Source: Humulus lupulus
Taxonomy: Eukaryota > Streptophyta > Magnoliopsida > Rosales > Cannabaceae
Reading direction: 5' to 3'
DNA: 64,000 bases
NCBI RefSeq assembly: GCF_963169125.1
Contig: NC_084795.1
Span: forward strand, 134,519,701 to 134,583,700
Positions 55,175 through 64,000 of this stretch are shown in pieces. The position numbers and the translations under genes were made by a program. Every line of letters starts with the position of its first letter. Position 1 is the stretch's first letter. The notes beneath the pieces are model-generated. The model saw nothing but the letters and a program-made list of their open reading frames with translations. It was not told where the DNA came from and ran no database searches.

Positions 55175-55388
55175 CCTAAAAACTTAAGAGTGGAATAATT
55201 TGGGGTTTTGTGAAATAATAGTTTAAATGGAGATGTATGATTGAACTTTGGTGAGGGTAATCTATTGATGAGATATATTGCAGTTCTAAAGGCTTCGTCC
55301 CAAAATTCGAAGGGCATATAAGCATGAGAAAGCATTGTCAAACCACAATCTACAATATGCCTATGCTTTCTTTTGACAACCCCATTTT
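55175..55388 (-). pseudogene. Duplicated C2 integrase segment inside G5
   Basis: Minus-strand reading: [20 protein letters not shown], then AYMPFEFWDEAFRTAIYLIN and PNYSTLKFLGV. It is a near copy of 58184-58395, which lies in the same position relative to the other LTR. It changes to gypsy RT ([15 protein letters not shown], plus strand) near 55388. Confidence 0.85.
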
Positions 55389-56150
55389 CTTTTAACACAT
55401 GAAGAGCACTACGAGTTTCTAGTAATGCCATTTGGTCTCACTAATGCACCAACCACTTTCCAAGGGTTAATGAACGAGGTGTTTCGGGGGTTCTTACGCA
55501 AGTTTGTCTTGGTATTCTTTGACGACATACTTGTGTATAGAGCATCTTCGGAAGAACATGTATATCATCTAGAATTGGTGTTGGAACGTTTGAGGCAGCA
55601 GTGTTTGTATACAAATAAAAAGAAATGTCTATTTGCCCAATCTAGTGTGCAGTATCTTGGGCACTTCATTTCAGCCACGGGGGTAGCAGCGAACCCGAAA
55701 AAAATTGAAGCTATGGCATCGTGGCCCATTCCGAAGTCTTTAAAGGAGTTGAGGGGGTTCTTAGGCCTCATCGGCTATTATAGAAAATTTGTGCGAGGCT
55801 ATGGGCATATGGCAAGACCACTCGCGGAACAGCTGAAAAAAGATGCTTTTGGATGGATCCCCGCAGCACAAAAGGCGTTTATACAGCTCAAAGAAGCCAT
55901 GTGTTCAGTCCTTGTTTTAGCACTTCCTGATTTTGTAGCTCCTTTTATTGTGGAAGCAGATGCCTCGGGGTCGAGCCTTCGTGCTGTGTTGATGCAAAAC
56001 CAGCGGCCTATTGCTTTTTACAGTCAAGTATTGTCTTCCCGAGCACGCACCAAGTCAGTTTATGAGCGAGAGTTGATGGCTATTGTTTTGGTAGTTCAAA
56101 AATGGCGTCCATACTTGTTGGGACGAAGGTTTATGGTGCGGAACGATTAG
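55389..56150 (+). pseudogene. G5 RT (C-terminal part) and RNase H start
   Basis: RT from [20 protein letters not shown], with the catalytic [14 protein letters not shown], then [20 protein letters not shown] and [20 protein letters not shown]. RNase H begins [41 protein letters not shown] stop at 56148-56150 (MVRND-stop) interrupts what should read as the RTDQ block. RT fingers and everything upstream are missing. Confidence 0.85.
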
Positions 56151-57357
56151 TGAAGCCTGAAATACCTGTTGGAACAGAGATTGGTTGCAACGGAGCATCA
56201 AAAATGGCTAACAAAATTGTTGGGCTACGACTTTGATATTCAATATCGACCCGAGTTGGAGAATAAAGCTGCAAATGCATTATCGAGGATGCACAGTGAG
56301 GTTTCTTTAGCTGCCATCTCCATCCCTAGTGTTTTGTCTATACCAGACTTAAAGGCACACATAGCTTCGGACCCAACCTTATCTAAGGTGATTGAGCAAT
56401 TGAAAAAGGGAAATGATTGTGGGGGATATTCAATGGTTCAAGGATGTCTGAAGTTTCAGGGGCGTTTGGTTTTACCATCTACATCACCATTTATACCACT
56501 ACTATTGCAAGAGTGTCACAGTGGCAATATGGGGGGACATTGCGGAGTTTTTAAGACATTCCAACGAATGGCAGCAGACTTGTATTCGGCGGGAATGCGC
56601 AAAGATGTTCAGAAATTTGTGGCTGAATGTGGAGTATGTCAACAAAACAAGTATGTCGCTCAGTCACCCGCAGGATTGCTTCAACCACTGCCTATATCCA
56701 AACCAGGTTTGGGAAGATATATCACTAGATTTCATTGAGGGATTACCCATTTTGAATGGATTTGACTCCATATTAGTGGTGGGTTGCTTCAGCCACTGCC
56801 TATTCCAGACCAAGTTTGGGAAGATATATCACTAGATTTCATTGAGGGATTACCCATTTCGAATGGATTTGACTCCATATTAGTGGTGGTGGATCGTTTG
56901 AGCAAGTATGGGCACTTTGTTCCCCTTCGGCACCCTTCTGCCCTTTCGGCACCCTTTCACAGCCACCACCGTAGCCACGGTTTTCGTTAGAGAGATTGTC
57001 AAGCTCCATGGTATTCCTCGCTCTATTGTGTCTGATAGAGACAAAAAAATTCCCAGCCTCTTTTGGAAGGAACTTTTTCGTTTCCAGGGGACAATGTTGA
57101 AGCAAAGCACGGCCTACCATCCACAAACCGATGGTTAAACCGAGGTGGTAAATCGATGCTTGGAAACATATCTCCATTGTTTTGTGAGCTCCAAGCCGAA
57201 TCAATGGTCTAAGTGGTTGCCATGGGCAAAATACTGGTATAATACAGTTTTCCATTCAGCGGCTGGGATGACACCTTTTCAGGCCTTGTATGGTCGATAT
57301 CCTCCGCACCTTATTCGTTTTGAACCAGCTAGCACTCGGGTGTCCGCGGTAGAGTAG
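56151..57357 (+). pseudogene. G5 RNase H end and integrase, with tandem duplication
   Basis: RNase H end and linker: QRLVATEHQKWLTKLLGYDF, DIQYRPELENKAANALSRM. Integrase zinc region: HSGNMGGHCGVFKTFQRM and CGVCQQNKYVAQSP. Core: [20 protein letters not shown] with the first Asp, [17 protein letters not shown] with the second, PQTDG-stop-TEVVNRCLE with the Glu; there a TAA replaces glutamine. A 98-bp segment (about 56680-56777) is repeated directly after itself and shifts the frame. A short GGCACCCTTCTGCCC-type repeat at 56930-56955 adds another shift. Confidence 0.83.
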
Positions 57358-57871
57358 ACTCTACAGTCTAGAGATGACATACTTGGGTTGTTGAAACAGA
57401 ATCTTCAGCGTGCTCAACAAAAAATGAAAGATCAAGCAGATAAAAATAGAAGGGATGTTCAGTTTAAGGTAGGGGAACTCGTGTATGTCAAACTACGCCC
57501 TTATAGATAGCGAACATTGGCCAAACGCCTAAATGAGAAGCTGGCACCTTGTTCTTTTGGTCCTTTTCCCATCACAGCTAGAGTAGGAATGGCAGCATAT
57601 CGGCTTCAACTTCCCCCTGATGCGTCTATCCACCCAGTTTTTCAAGGCAGCCCTTGGACCAAATCAGCAAGGTACGAAGCTTCCCACAGGCATAACCGCA
57701 GAGTTGGAATGGTCATTGGAGCCCGAAGAGGTGCTAGAGGTTCGGCCAGGCACACAGAAGGCAGCCCCACAAGCATTAATTAAGTGGGCTAACCTTCCTA
57801 AGTTTGAGGCGACATGGGAGGATTTTCAGGTCATTCAAGAGCAGTTTCCTCACTTTCACCTTGACGACTAG
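57358..57871 (+). pseudogene. G5 integrase C-terminus and chromodomain
   Basis: Text after a TAG at 57356-57358: KMKDQADKNRRDVQFKVGEL, VYVKLRPYR, then KLAPCSFGPFPITARVGMAA, YRLQLPPDASIHPVF. The chromodomain follows: LEWSLEPEEVLEVRPGTQ, ALIKWANLPKFEATWEDFQV, then EQFPHFHLDD and stop at 57869-57871. A frameshift near 57655 separates the two. The chromodomain would bind histone marks and guide insertion. Confidence 0.83.
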
Positions 57872-57894
57872 GTGAGACTTCGAGTGGGCAGTAT

Positions 57895-58183
57895 TGATAG
57901 GCCACCACTGACATATGTGTACACACGCAGGGGCAAAGGAGGTAACAGTAGGGAAGTAGCAGAGAATAATCTGTAGTGGTTAGAATTTGTTATGAGAGTG
58001 ACTCTAGTGTGTGAGAGGGTACATGGTACCATTATGTGGAACATTATAAGTAGGGAGAGTGAGTCAGTAAGTGGTGTGTAGAATTTGGTAGGGTGTAACC
58101 CTTTGTGGGAGATCTAGGCTCTCGAATTCCTAGCTATTCAATACAGAAACTCACCATTTCTGCTTCTATATCTCTGTTAGACA
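57895..58183 (+). repeat. G5 right LTR copy
   Basis: 289 bp, follows the PPT-like GAGTGGGCAG. Beyond it C2 integrase continues in the minus direction. Confidence 0.85.
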
Positions 58184-58882
58184 CCTAAAAACTTAAGAGT
58201 GGAATAATTTGGGGTTTTGTGAAATAATAGTTTAAATGGAGATGTATGATTGAGCTTTGGTGAGGGTAATCTATTGATGAGATATACTGCAGTTCTAAAG
58301 GCTTCGTCCCAAAATTTGAAGGGCATATAAGCATGAGAAAGCATTGTCAAACCACAATCTACAATATGTCTATACTTTCTTTTGACAACCCCATTTTGTT
58401 CATGAGTAAGCATTGTCAAACCACAGTCTACATTATGGCTATGCTTTCTTTTGACAACCCGATTTTGTTCATTCCCCCCCCCCCCCCCCCAAAAAAATTT
58501 CTGATTGAAAGGACTGTATAGGTAAATTGAATTGAAGTTCAACTTGCTTTTTGAAAATTTGAAAGGTGGGAAGAACCTCAGATTTAGCTCAAAGCAGATA
58601 CAACCAAGTATACCTGCTATATGCATCTACAAAACTGTAGAGTGAGTAACCATAGGAAGAAGTATCAGGGGAATGTCCCCATAAATCGACATGTATTGGT
58701 TCAAAGGGTTGTGTATAAACCATGTTTGACATAGAGAATGGAAATTTATGCACTTTACCAAGACACCAAGCTATGCAAAAGTCAACAGTTTTATTGCTAG
58801 GAAATGCATTACAAGAAGACATAAATGTCTTTACAATTGGAGCAGATGGGTGCCCCAATTCGCCATGCCATAACTGAAACAA
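58184..58882 (-). pseudogene. C2 integrase with tandem duplication and poly(C) junction
   Basis: Minus reading from high to low: MFQLWHGELGHPSAPIVKTF (zinc-region His), IHVDLWGHSP, YSFVDAYSRYTWLYLL, KSEVLPTFQIFKKQVELQFN and LPIQSFQSEIF. Here a 17-G run (plus strand C, 58474-58490) replaces the expected catalytic segment. Then a partial unit (KRKHSHNVDCGLTMLTHEQN) and a full one (GVVKRKYRHIVDCGLTMLSH) follow, repeated in tandem. AYMPFKFWDEAFRTAVYLIN ends it near the LTR. The Glu of the triad is in the duplicated QNGVVKRK region. Confidence 0.82.
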
Positions 58883-59130
58883 GATGGCACATTATTGCAA
58901 GCAACAAAAACAAATGGTGAAGTTGATAGGGAAGGCACCGGGGCATTGGAGAGGGAGGCAGATGTATATGATGAAAGCGAAGGTTGAACTGTTCTTAGTT
59001 GAGTAGGATGAAAGACATATAGGCCCTGTTTAAGTGTGACAATGAGCAGAATCTTCTTGGTTTCCTAATCTTTGGCATAACAATCATTAGCATGACACTC
59101 AAAAAGAACATTGTTACCTCTGGTAAATTG
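58883..59130 (-). pseudogene. C2 protease-integrase spacer, degraded
   Basis: Part of the copia polyprotein between protease and pre-integrase. It has several stops and I can read only short matches, such as VFVACNNVPSCFSYGMAN-like text with frame changes near 58890. Confidence 0.45.
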
Positions 59131-59743
59131 TTATACACTTAACAAGTTATTGGTAATGGAAGAAACACGCAAAAGGTTTCTAAGAACAAGAGTTTTAGGT
59201 TGAAAAAGAGATTGAAAATTAAAATGACCAATGTGTGAAATAGTCAAACCTGTTCCATTGCCAACCATGATTTGATCTTGACCAAGAAATTCTGAGCTAC
59301 TTATGAGATTGTGCTGTTCCAGAGTAAGGTGGTGAGTGGCAATAGAGTCGAGATACCAGTTCGGATCATTAAGAAGGTCTAGAGTAGCAATATTACCTTG
59401 CATTGGTGTTGAAGTCGATCCTGAAGCAGGAGATGATCCATAGAAAGACTTGTCAAAGCAGTAGAAGCACTGCAACACAGTATGTCCAGGTTTTTGGCAC
59501 TACTGACAAAGAGGTTTGGATTTCCAATTTTGCTCCATTTGCTATGACCATCATTGCCACGGCCACCAGAGCTATTAGTATAGAAATCACCTTCGCCATC
59601 TCCACTTGTAGTCGGAAGAAAGGCACCATAGTGAGGGGGAAAATGGGGGAATAGCCACCACGAGAGTTGGGGGAAAACACTTCTCGGAGGACCCAGAGGA
59701 CGATTAACACTGACAAGATTAGCTTCTCCATTTGCGATATCAA
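59131..59743 (-). pseudogene. C2 zinc-knuckle region and protease
   Basis: Knuckle-like CQICGKNGH-type sequence is degenerate here (near 59460-59520: CFYCFDKSFYG in one frame, QKPGHTVLQCFYC in another). The protease region is clear: PNWYLDSIATHHLTLEQHNL (active site Asp-Ser with Ala-Thr changes), QDQIMVGNGTGLTISHIGHF and LRNLLRVSSITNNLLSV. A frame break lies near 59460. Confidence 0.65.
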
Positions 59744-60434
59744 GCTATTTGGCAGATGTTTCGTTACTCGCCTTTTGAGCTATCAACGGAGCTTCAATCT
59801 CACCGACTGTATAGGGTTGAATTCTAAAGGTAATTGAAGTGATAAAAGATTTAGTCCCTACTGAGACCATTAATAATTACTTCAATGTCGTTATTAAGCG
59901 GTGTTTTGTGACCAATCAAATTTAACAAATGGAATAAATTCTTAATATGAAGCAAATATTCATTCAGAGGCAAAGAATTTTTCTTCATGTTATAAAGCTG
60001 AGTCTTAAATTGACTTATCTTAGCATAAGTTTAAGTCGTGTAGTACTTGTTTAGGGCTTCCCAAATCTGAACAGAAGTATCATTGTCAACGACACGGGTG
60101 ATAATGTTTTCCCCCTTGGAGGGCATCATCCACGAAAGGAGCTGATCTTGTAGTTCCCAATCTTGATACTCTTCAGACGGATGATTGAGAAGCTCAACTT
60201 CTTCAATGTTGAATTTTGCAGGTGCCAAAATCAGATTGAAGAATCGTCCCCTTTAATGGTAGTGAGCACTTGCTTCTTCCATGGGAGGAAGTTGTTGTCA
60301 TCCAATTTAATGGATAGAGAATGTTTGAAGACGATCGGTGCTTTGACATTTGAAGACGTAGAAGCCATGGTAGAGAATGAAGTCGCCATCGGAGGAGGAG
60401 GAATCGTCGGAGCGACAGGAGTCAGTGGAATCAA
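59744..60434 (-). pseudogene. C2 gag
   Basis: The start is at 60432-60434 or at an internal methionine (MATSFSTMASTSSNVKAPIV). The copia gag N-domain reads LSIKLDDNNFLPWKKQVLTT, then after a frameshift near 60229 APAKFNIEEVELLNHPSEEY, QDWELQDQLLSWMMPSKGEN and DTSVQIWEALNKYYTT. The domain continues degraded toward 59850. Confidence 0.78.
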
Positions 60435-60440
60435 CTAAAA

Positions 60441-60980
60441 GAAAATCAAGCTTATACATTTTTAAAATATGCCATCCATTATTTTTAATCAATTAAATAG
60501 TCATTCTCAAGTTGTGAAAATCAGACATCTAACTTTCAAGAAAAAACAAGAAATAGGCAAAGAAAGATTAGAAGAAACATAATATATAAAATTGGGCTGT
60601 TTTTTATTTTATTCTTATAGTTTACTGAATATTATTATATTTAACCGATTTAAACTTAAATAATTAAATAAATTAAAATTAGATATTTTTGAGATATTTT
60701 ACTATGATAATTATTTAAAAATAATTAAATTATATATTTTATAACTTAAATAAAATTTAGTTAAACTGTGACTGCCAAATTCAAAAATTAAAACAAATAT
60801 AAACTTAAACAAAAATTAATTAATTAATTAAAATATGATATATTTGAGATATTTTATGATAATTTAAATAATTAAATCATAATTTTTTTAAAGTAATAAA
60901 GGCATACATATCATTTTTTTTATCTTATAAATTTGTGTGATAGTTTAATTTTTTTATCAAGTGATTGGAGCTATTTTTCT
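60441..60980. other. AT-rich spacer, no gene seen
   Basis: Strongly AT-rich with repeats of AATTAAATAAATT and TTTTGAGATATTTTA (60690-60710 and 60850-60870). If C2 had a 5' LTR here it is no longer recognisable. Confidence 0.5.
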
Positions 60981-62286
60981 TCATCAAATTCACTAATGGA
61001 CATTGTGAGATACATTAGAAACTAAAAATAATTTATGCGATTTTCATGAACTCTTATTCATGTTTATTGGATATTTTGGTCCATTCGTGAAGGTTTATTA
61101 ATATAATGAGGCTAGTAACTTTTGTTTTGGAGATTCAATATATTAAATGGCTAGGAACATGATTCATATTTTCCCAACAGATCAAATATTGGTTCCCTGG
61201 TGAATTAATTATACTTAAACAACAAGAGGTAATTAGAAAGGTTAAACGGTAATTCTTGATTAGCTCTAATTAGCGAACAAATAAATGAATAACAGAACTA
61301 CATATATTGATTATATTAATAGACTACAAGAAAATACTCTGTAAATATAATTCTATAATTACTAAGAGTGCAATTCCATATTTATAGTGAACTAATAATA
61401 TAAGTAATAAATAAGATTATTTAATTAAATAGTTTAATTAATAGTTTGGTTTATTAGAGCTTAGTATATTAGGTCCATAGTCCCCGAGTCGCCTCTATCC
61501 TACATTGTCAAGGTAAAAATGTCACATGCAAGATTAACGAATAAAATGACTAAATTACAATGAAATTAATTTTCCAGGGCTAAGTGATAATTATGTGCAA
61601 TTAATTAATTATGAATTGATTAATTATTTCTCTAATTAGTTTTTATTTGAAAATTCTTTATATTAGTTGAAATTAATATTAATCAGTGTTTGAATTAATA
61701 TTAAAGAGAGTTAAATATTATCTTAGTATAAGATATTTGTTCAAACTGATAAATTAAGATAAAGTTAATTTTGAATTAACAAATATTTATTTTTAGAATA
61801 AATATATTTCCTTAAATTTAATAAAGAAAAATTAGGGATACACAGAAGTGGTGTCACTTACAATGCCACATGTCCCTAGATTCAAATAGTATTTATTTAT
61901 TTAATTATTGTTTTAATTTGATTAAAACAAATAATTAAAAAAATTATAACATATAAGTTATGAATTAATTTAATAAAAAATTAAAAAATGTTTTATTATC
62001 TTTATAAGTTTAAAAAGATCCTATGCTTTTAATCAGAAAAATCAGACTTATTAGCCTGATCAATCGATAGAAATTTTCTAAGCCTGAAAAATTTCTAGAA
62101 CTCTCTTCATCATTCTCTCTTCTCCAAACTCTCTAAATATCATGTGTTGAGAATATCTAGAGAGCCTAAATGATCAAACTAGTGAATCTTATGTGCCCAC
62201 ACACGTCCTTGTGTGTTTGAGGAACGACTTGGAAGACTAAGGTGTGAGTCTTAATTGGATAGGAGTATCATTTGATTATACAAAAA
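60981..62286 (+). repeat. C3 LTR-like region
   Basis: Resembles 6977-8346 in several ordered blocks. It ends with R/U5-like text (GCCTGAAAAATTTCTAG, GTGCCCACACACGTCC) and is followed directly by integrase. So the end of this LTR, the primer site, gag and protease are missing. The left boundary is approximate. Confidence 0.55.
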
Positions 62287-62990
62287 GAACCTAGAATGCC
62301 ACAACAAAACGGTGTTTCAGAAAGAGGAAATTATGATCTTGTTGGACATGGACATGTCTATATTAAGCTACTCATATCTTCCTCTCACAATCTGGGGTTA
62401 TGCACTTCAGACGATGACTTACATTTTGAATGCACTCCCATCTAATACAATAAGCAAGACACAACTTGAGTTGTGGAATGGTAACAAACCATTTGGGATT
62501 GTCTTGCTCATGTTCTTAGACTTAAGTCAGGGAAACTTGACTCAAGGTCTGAAGTGTGTATTTTCGTTGGCTATGCTCCAGAGACATGAGGTGGTTATTT
62601 CTATGGTCAAAAGTATCAAAAGGTATTTGTTTCCACAAATGCAACATTCCTTAAGCATGACTATATGACTAACTATAAACCTTATAGCAAAGTAGTTTTG
62701 GAGGAACTTACAGCTGATCAAATTCCATCATCATCATCATTAAATAATAAATGACAAACCATAGAGAACATTGTTCCTGAAAGAGAAGCCCTAGTGCAAT
62801 GTGGTAGTGAGAGGATTGTTAGACAACCTGTTCGCTATGAACATGAAGCACGCGTATTTTTTTTCTGACATAGACAAGGATGATCCATTGACCTTTAAGG
62901 AGGCAATGGAAGATCCTGAAAAGGAAAAATGGCAAGAATTCATTAACCAAGAAATTGAATCGATGTATTCCAATTTTTAATGGAAAATTA
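62287..62990 (+). pseudogene. C3 integrase end and linker
   Basis: Begins EPRMPQQNGVSERG, the conserved segment with the catalytic Glu, then a frame change to MSILSYSYLPLTIWGYALQT, MTYILNALPSNTISKTQLEL. The linker (KCVFSLAM and so on) is in broken frames, and DPLTFKEAMEDPEKEKWQEF leads to RT. A stop at 62978-62980 follows SMYSNF. Confidence 0.75.
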
Positions 62991-63941
62991 TAGACCCGCT
63001 TGAAGATGCTAGACCCATTGGGTGCAAATGGATCTTCAAGAAGAAAAGAGGTGTTGATGGGAAAGTAGAGACTTTCAAGGCAAGACTTGTAGTCAAAGGC
63101 TATACACAGAGAGAGGGTGTCGATTATGAAGAGACATTTTCTCCCATTGCCATGCTAAAATCCATACGCATTCTCTTATCCATAGTTGCCACTTATGACT
63201 ATGAGATATGACAGATGGACGTCAAGACAACTTTTCTTAATGGCTATCTTGATGAGAGTATTTATATGGTACAACCAAAAGGGTTCGTGAAGAAAAGGGA
63301 AGATCATAAGATGTGCAAATTGTTAAAATCCATTTATGGATTAAAACAAGCATCTAGATCTTTAAACATTACCTTTGATGAGACAATTAAAACATATGGT
63401 TTTGAACAGAATGTCGACGAAGTATATGTAGATAAATATTTTTTTTAAAAATAGTGGTTTTCTTAGTTATTTACGTGGATGACATTCTTCTCATTGGCAA
63501 CGAAGTAGAGACATTGTCAAATGTAAAAAATTGGTTAGTTGAAAAGTTTCAAATGAAAGATTTGGGCGAAGCGAGCTATATTCTAGGAATCCAAATCCTC
63601 AGGGATATGAAGAACAAGCTCTTGGAACTTTCTCAAGCAAACTATATAGATAAAGTGCTAGAAAGGTTCTCAATGGAGAATTACAAGAAAAGTCAGTTGT
63701 CGACTAGACATGAAATTACTCTTTCTAAGGAGCAATGTCCAAAGACACCTCAGGAAGAAGAGGACATAAGAAAGTATCCCTACGCTTCAGCAGTTAGGAG
63801 TCTTATGTATGTTTTGTTGTGTACTAGGGCGGACATATGCTATGCCGTGGAAATCATAAGTCGTTATCAATCAAATCTCATTTTAGAGCACTGGATTACA
63901 GTAAAGCACATACTCAAGTATCTTCGGAGAACAAGAGATTA
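62991..63941 (+). pseudogene. C3 reverse transcriptase and RNase H start
   Basis: RT blocks: RPIGCKWIFKKKRGVDGKVE, FKARLVVKGYTQREGVDYEE, QMDVKTTFLNGYLDESIYMV, KSIYGLKQASRSLNITFDET and the catalytic YVDDILLIGN (63475-63505). Then GEASYILGIQILRDMKNKLL, and YASAVRSLMYVLLCTRADIC, HILKYLRRTRDYV. A TGA after YDYEI, where a tryptophan is usual, and a frameshift near 63440 break it. The last codons are cut by the LTR at 63942. Confidence 0.82.
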
Positions 63942-64000
63942 TGTAATGCCCTGGATAGCCAAGATCATTACACTATGTGTTTTAAATAGTGTTAGACTCT
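63942..64000 (-). mobile_element. Start of another gypsy LTR, runs off the window
   Basis: TGTAATGCCCTGGATAGCCA, then TTACACTATGTGTTTTAAAT, is close to the starts of the LTRs at 13236, 15724 and 27400. The parent element was probably on the minus strand. The expected target flank is GATTA (63937-63941); its partner lies beyond the window. Confidence 0.8.

Larger units (their letters stand above)
54884..58183 (+). mobile_element. G5: Reina-like chromovirus with 0.29-kb LTRs, rearranged
   Basis: LTR copies at 54884-55174 and 57895-58183 both start TGATARGCCACCACTGACAT and end CTCTGTTAGACA. The internal region is on the plus strand and begins abruptly in RT. It encodes RT, RNase H, integrase and a chromodomain. 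Short LTRs plus a C-terminal chromodomain suggest the Reina lineage. There is no gag, protease or primer site. Between the first LTR and RT lies 0.21 kb of C2 integrase. No matching target duplication is seen (GATGG versus CCTAA). Confidence 0.82.
53640..60440 (-). mobile_element. C2: Ty1/copia element, deleted and disrupted by G5
   Basis: On the minus strand, from high to low coordinates: gag (about 59750-60434), protease, integrase, then G5, then linker and RT N-terminal half (53855-54880), then a short LTR piece with a TATA box (CTATATATAG near 53824). RNase H, the RT C-terminus and the adjacent LTR part are deleted. No 5' LTR is recognisable after 60440. Gag, protease and integrase each have frame breaks. 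Confidence 0.8.
60981..63941 (+). mobile_element. C3: Ty1/copia fragment cut by a gypsy LTR
   Basis: An LTR-like region is joined to the second half of integrase and then RT and the start of RNase H, on the plus strand. It is deleted on the 5' side of integrase and interrupted at 63942 by another insertion. The rest may continue beyond the window. Confidence 0.75.

Overview
The window is plant nuclear DNA from a transposable-element-rich, heterochromatic intergenic region, most likely of a eudicot. I find no convincing host protein gene, tRNA gene, functional rRNA gene or CRISPR array. Nearly everything recognisable is a retrotransposon, a retrotransposon fragment, a solo LTR or a small DNA transposon. 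They are nested in one another and separated by AT-rich relic sequence. The plant assignment rests on these element types: chromodomain Ty3/gypsy elements primed by initiator tRNA-Met, a Tat-type gypsy element with a second RNase H and an antisense ORF, a Cassandra LTR with a 5S rRNA core, plant-type L1, and PIF/Harbinger and Mutator-like MITEs. The species cannot be named from the sequence.

Layout. 1-6976: G1, a minus-strand Tekay-like Ty3/gypsy element. Its 3' LTR lies beyond the left edge and its integrase frame is still open to the edge. 6977-8346 and 11581-11805: AT-rich, copia-LTR-like host sequence, split by a 3.2-kb solo gypsy LTR (8347-11580, TSD CAGGG). 11806-23444: G2, a second minus-strand gypsy element without integrase. 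It is interrupted by a solo LTR (13236-15493, TSD TACTA), a truncated LTR of the same family (15724-17516) and a Cassandra LTR (17788-18111). It carries an extra ORF between its primer-binding site and gag. 23445-29897: G3, a third Tekay-like element that appears to share one LTR with G2. 29898-34560: an LTR fragment, a solo LTR, a Mutator-like MITE and AT-rich sequence.

34561-41136: C1, a complete but decayed minus-strand Ty1/copia element with two LTRs of about 530 bp and TSD TCTAA. 41142-42342: relic DNA with a Helitron-like 3' end. 42343-47541: G4, a plus-strand Tat/Retand-like gypsy element with two 765-bp LTRs and TSD AAAAT. It has lost most of gag and the integrase, and keeps a second RNase H and part of an antisense ORF. 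49292-53587: a PIF/Harbinger-type MITE split by a 3.6-kb L1-type LINE with a 16-bp TSD. 53640-60440: C2, a minus-strand copia element disrupted by G5 (54884-58183), a Reina-like chromodomain gypsy element with short LTRs. About 60980-63941: C3, a plus-strand copia fragment, cut by another gypsy LTR that starts at 63942.

The elements do not form a pathway; the layout records successive insertion, recombination and deletion. Many premature stops in the gypsy elements are TAG at conserved glutamine positions, as expected from C-to-T decay at methylated CAG sites. Only the G1 integrase frame is long and unbroken. The most unusual items are the extra ORF of G2, the shared LTR between G2 and G3, the reshuffled G5/C2 junctions, the 17-C tract in C2, and the deleted but recently mobile G4.
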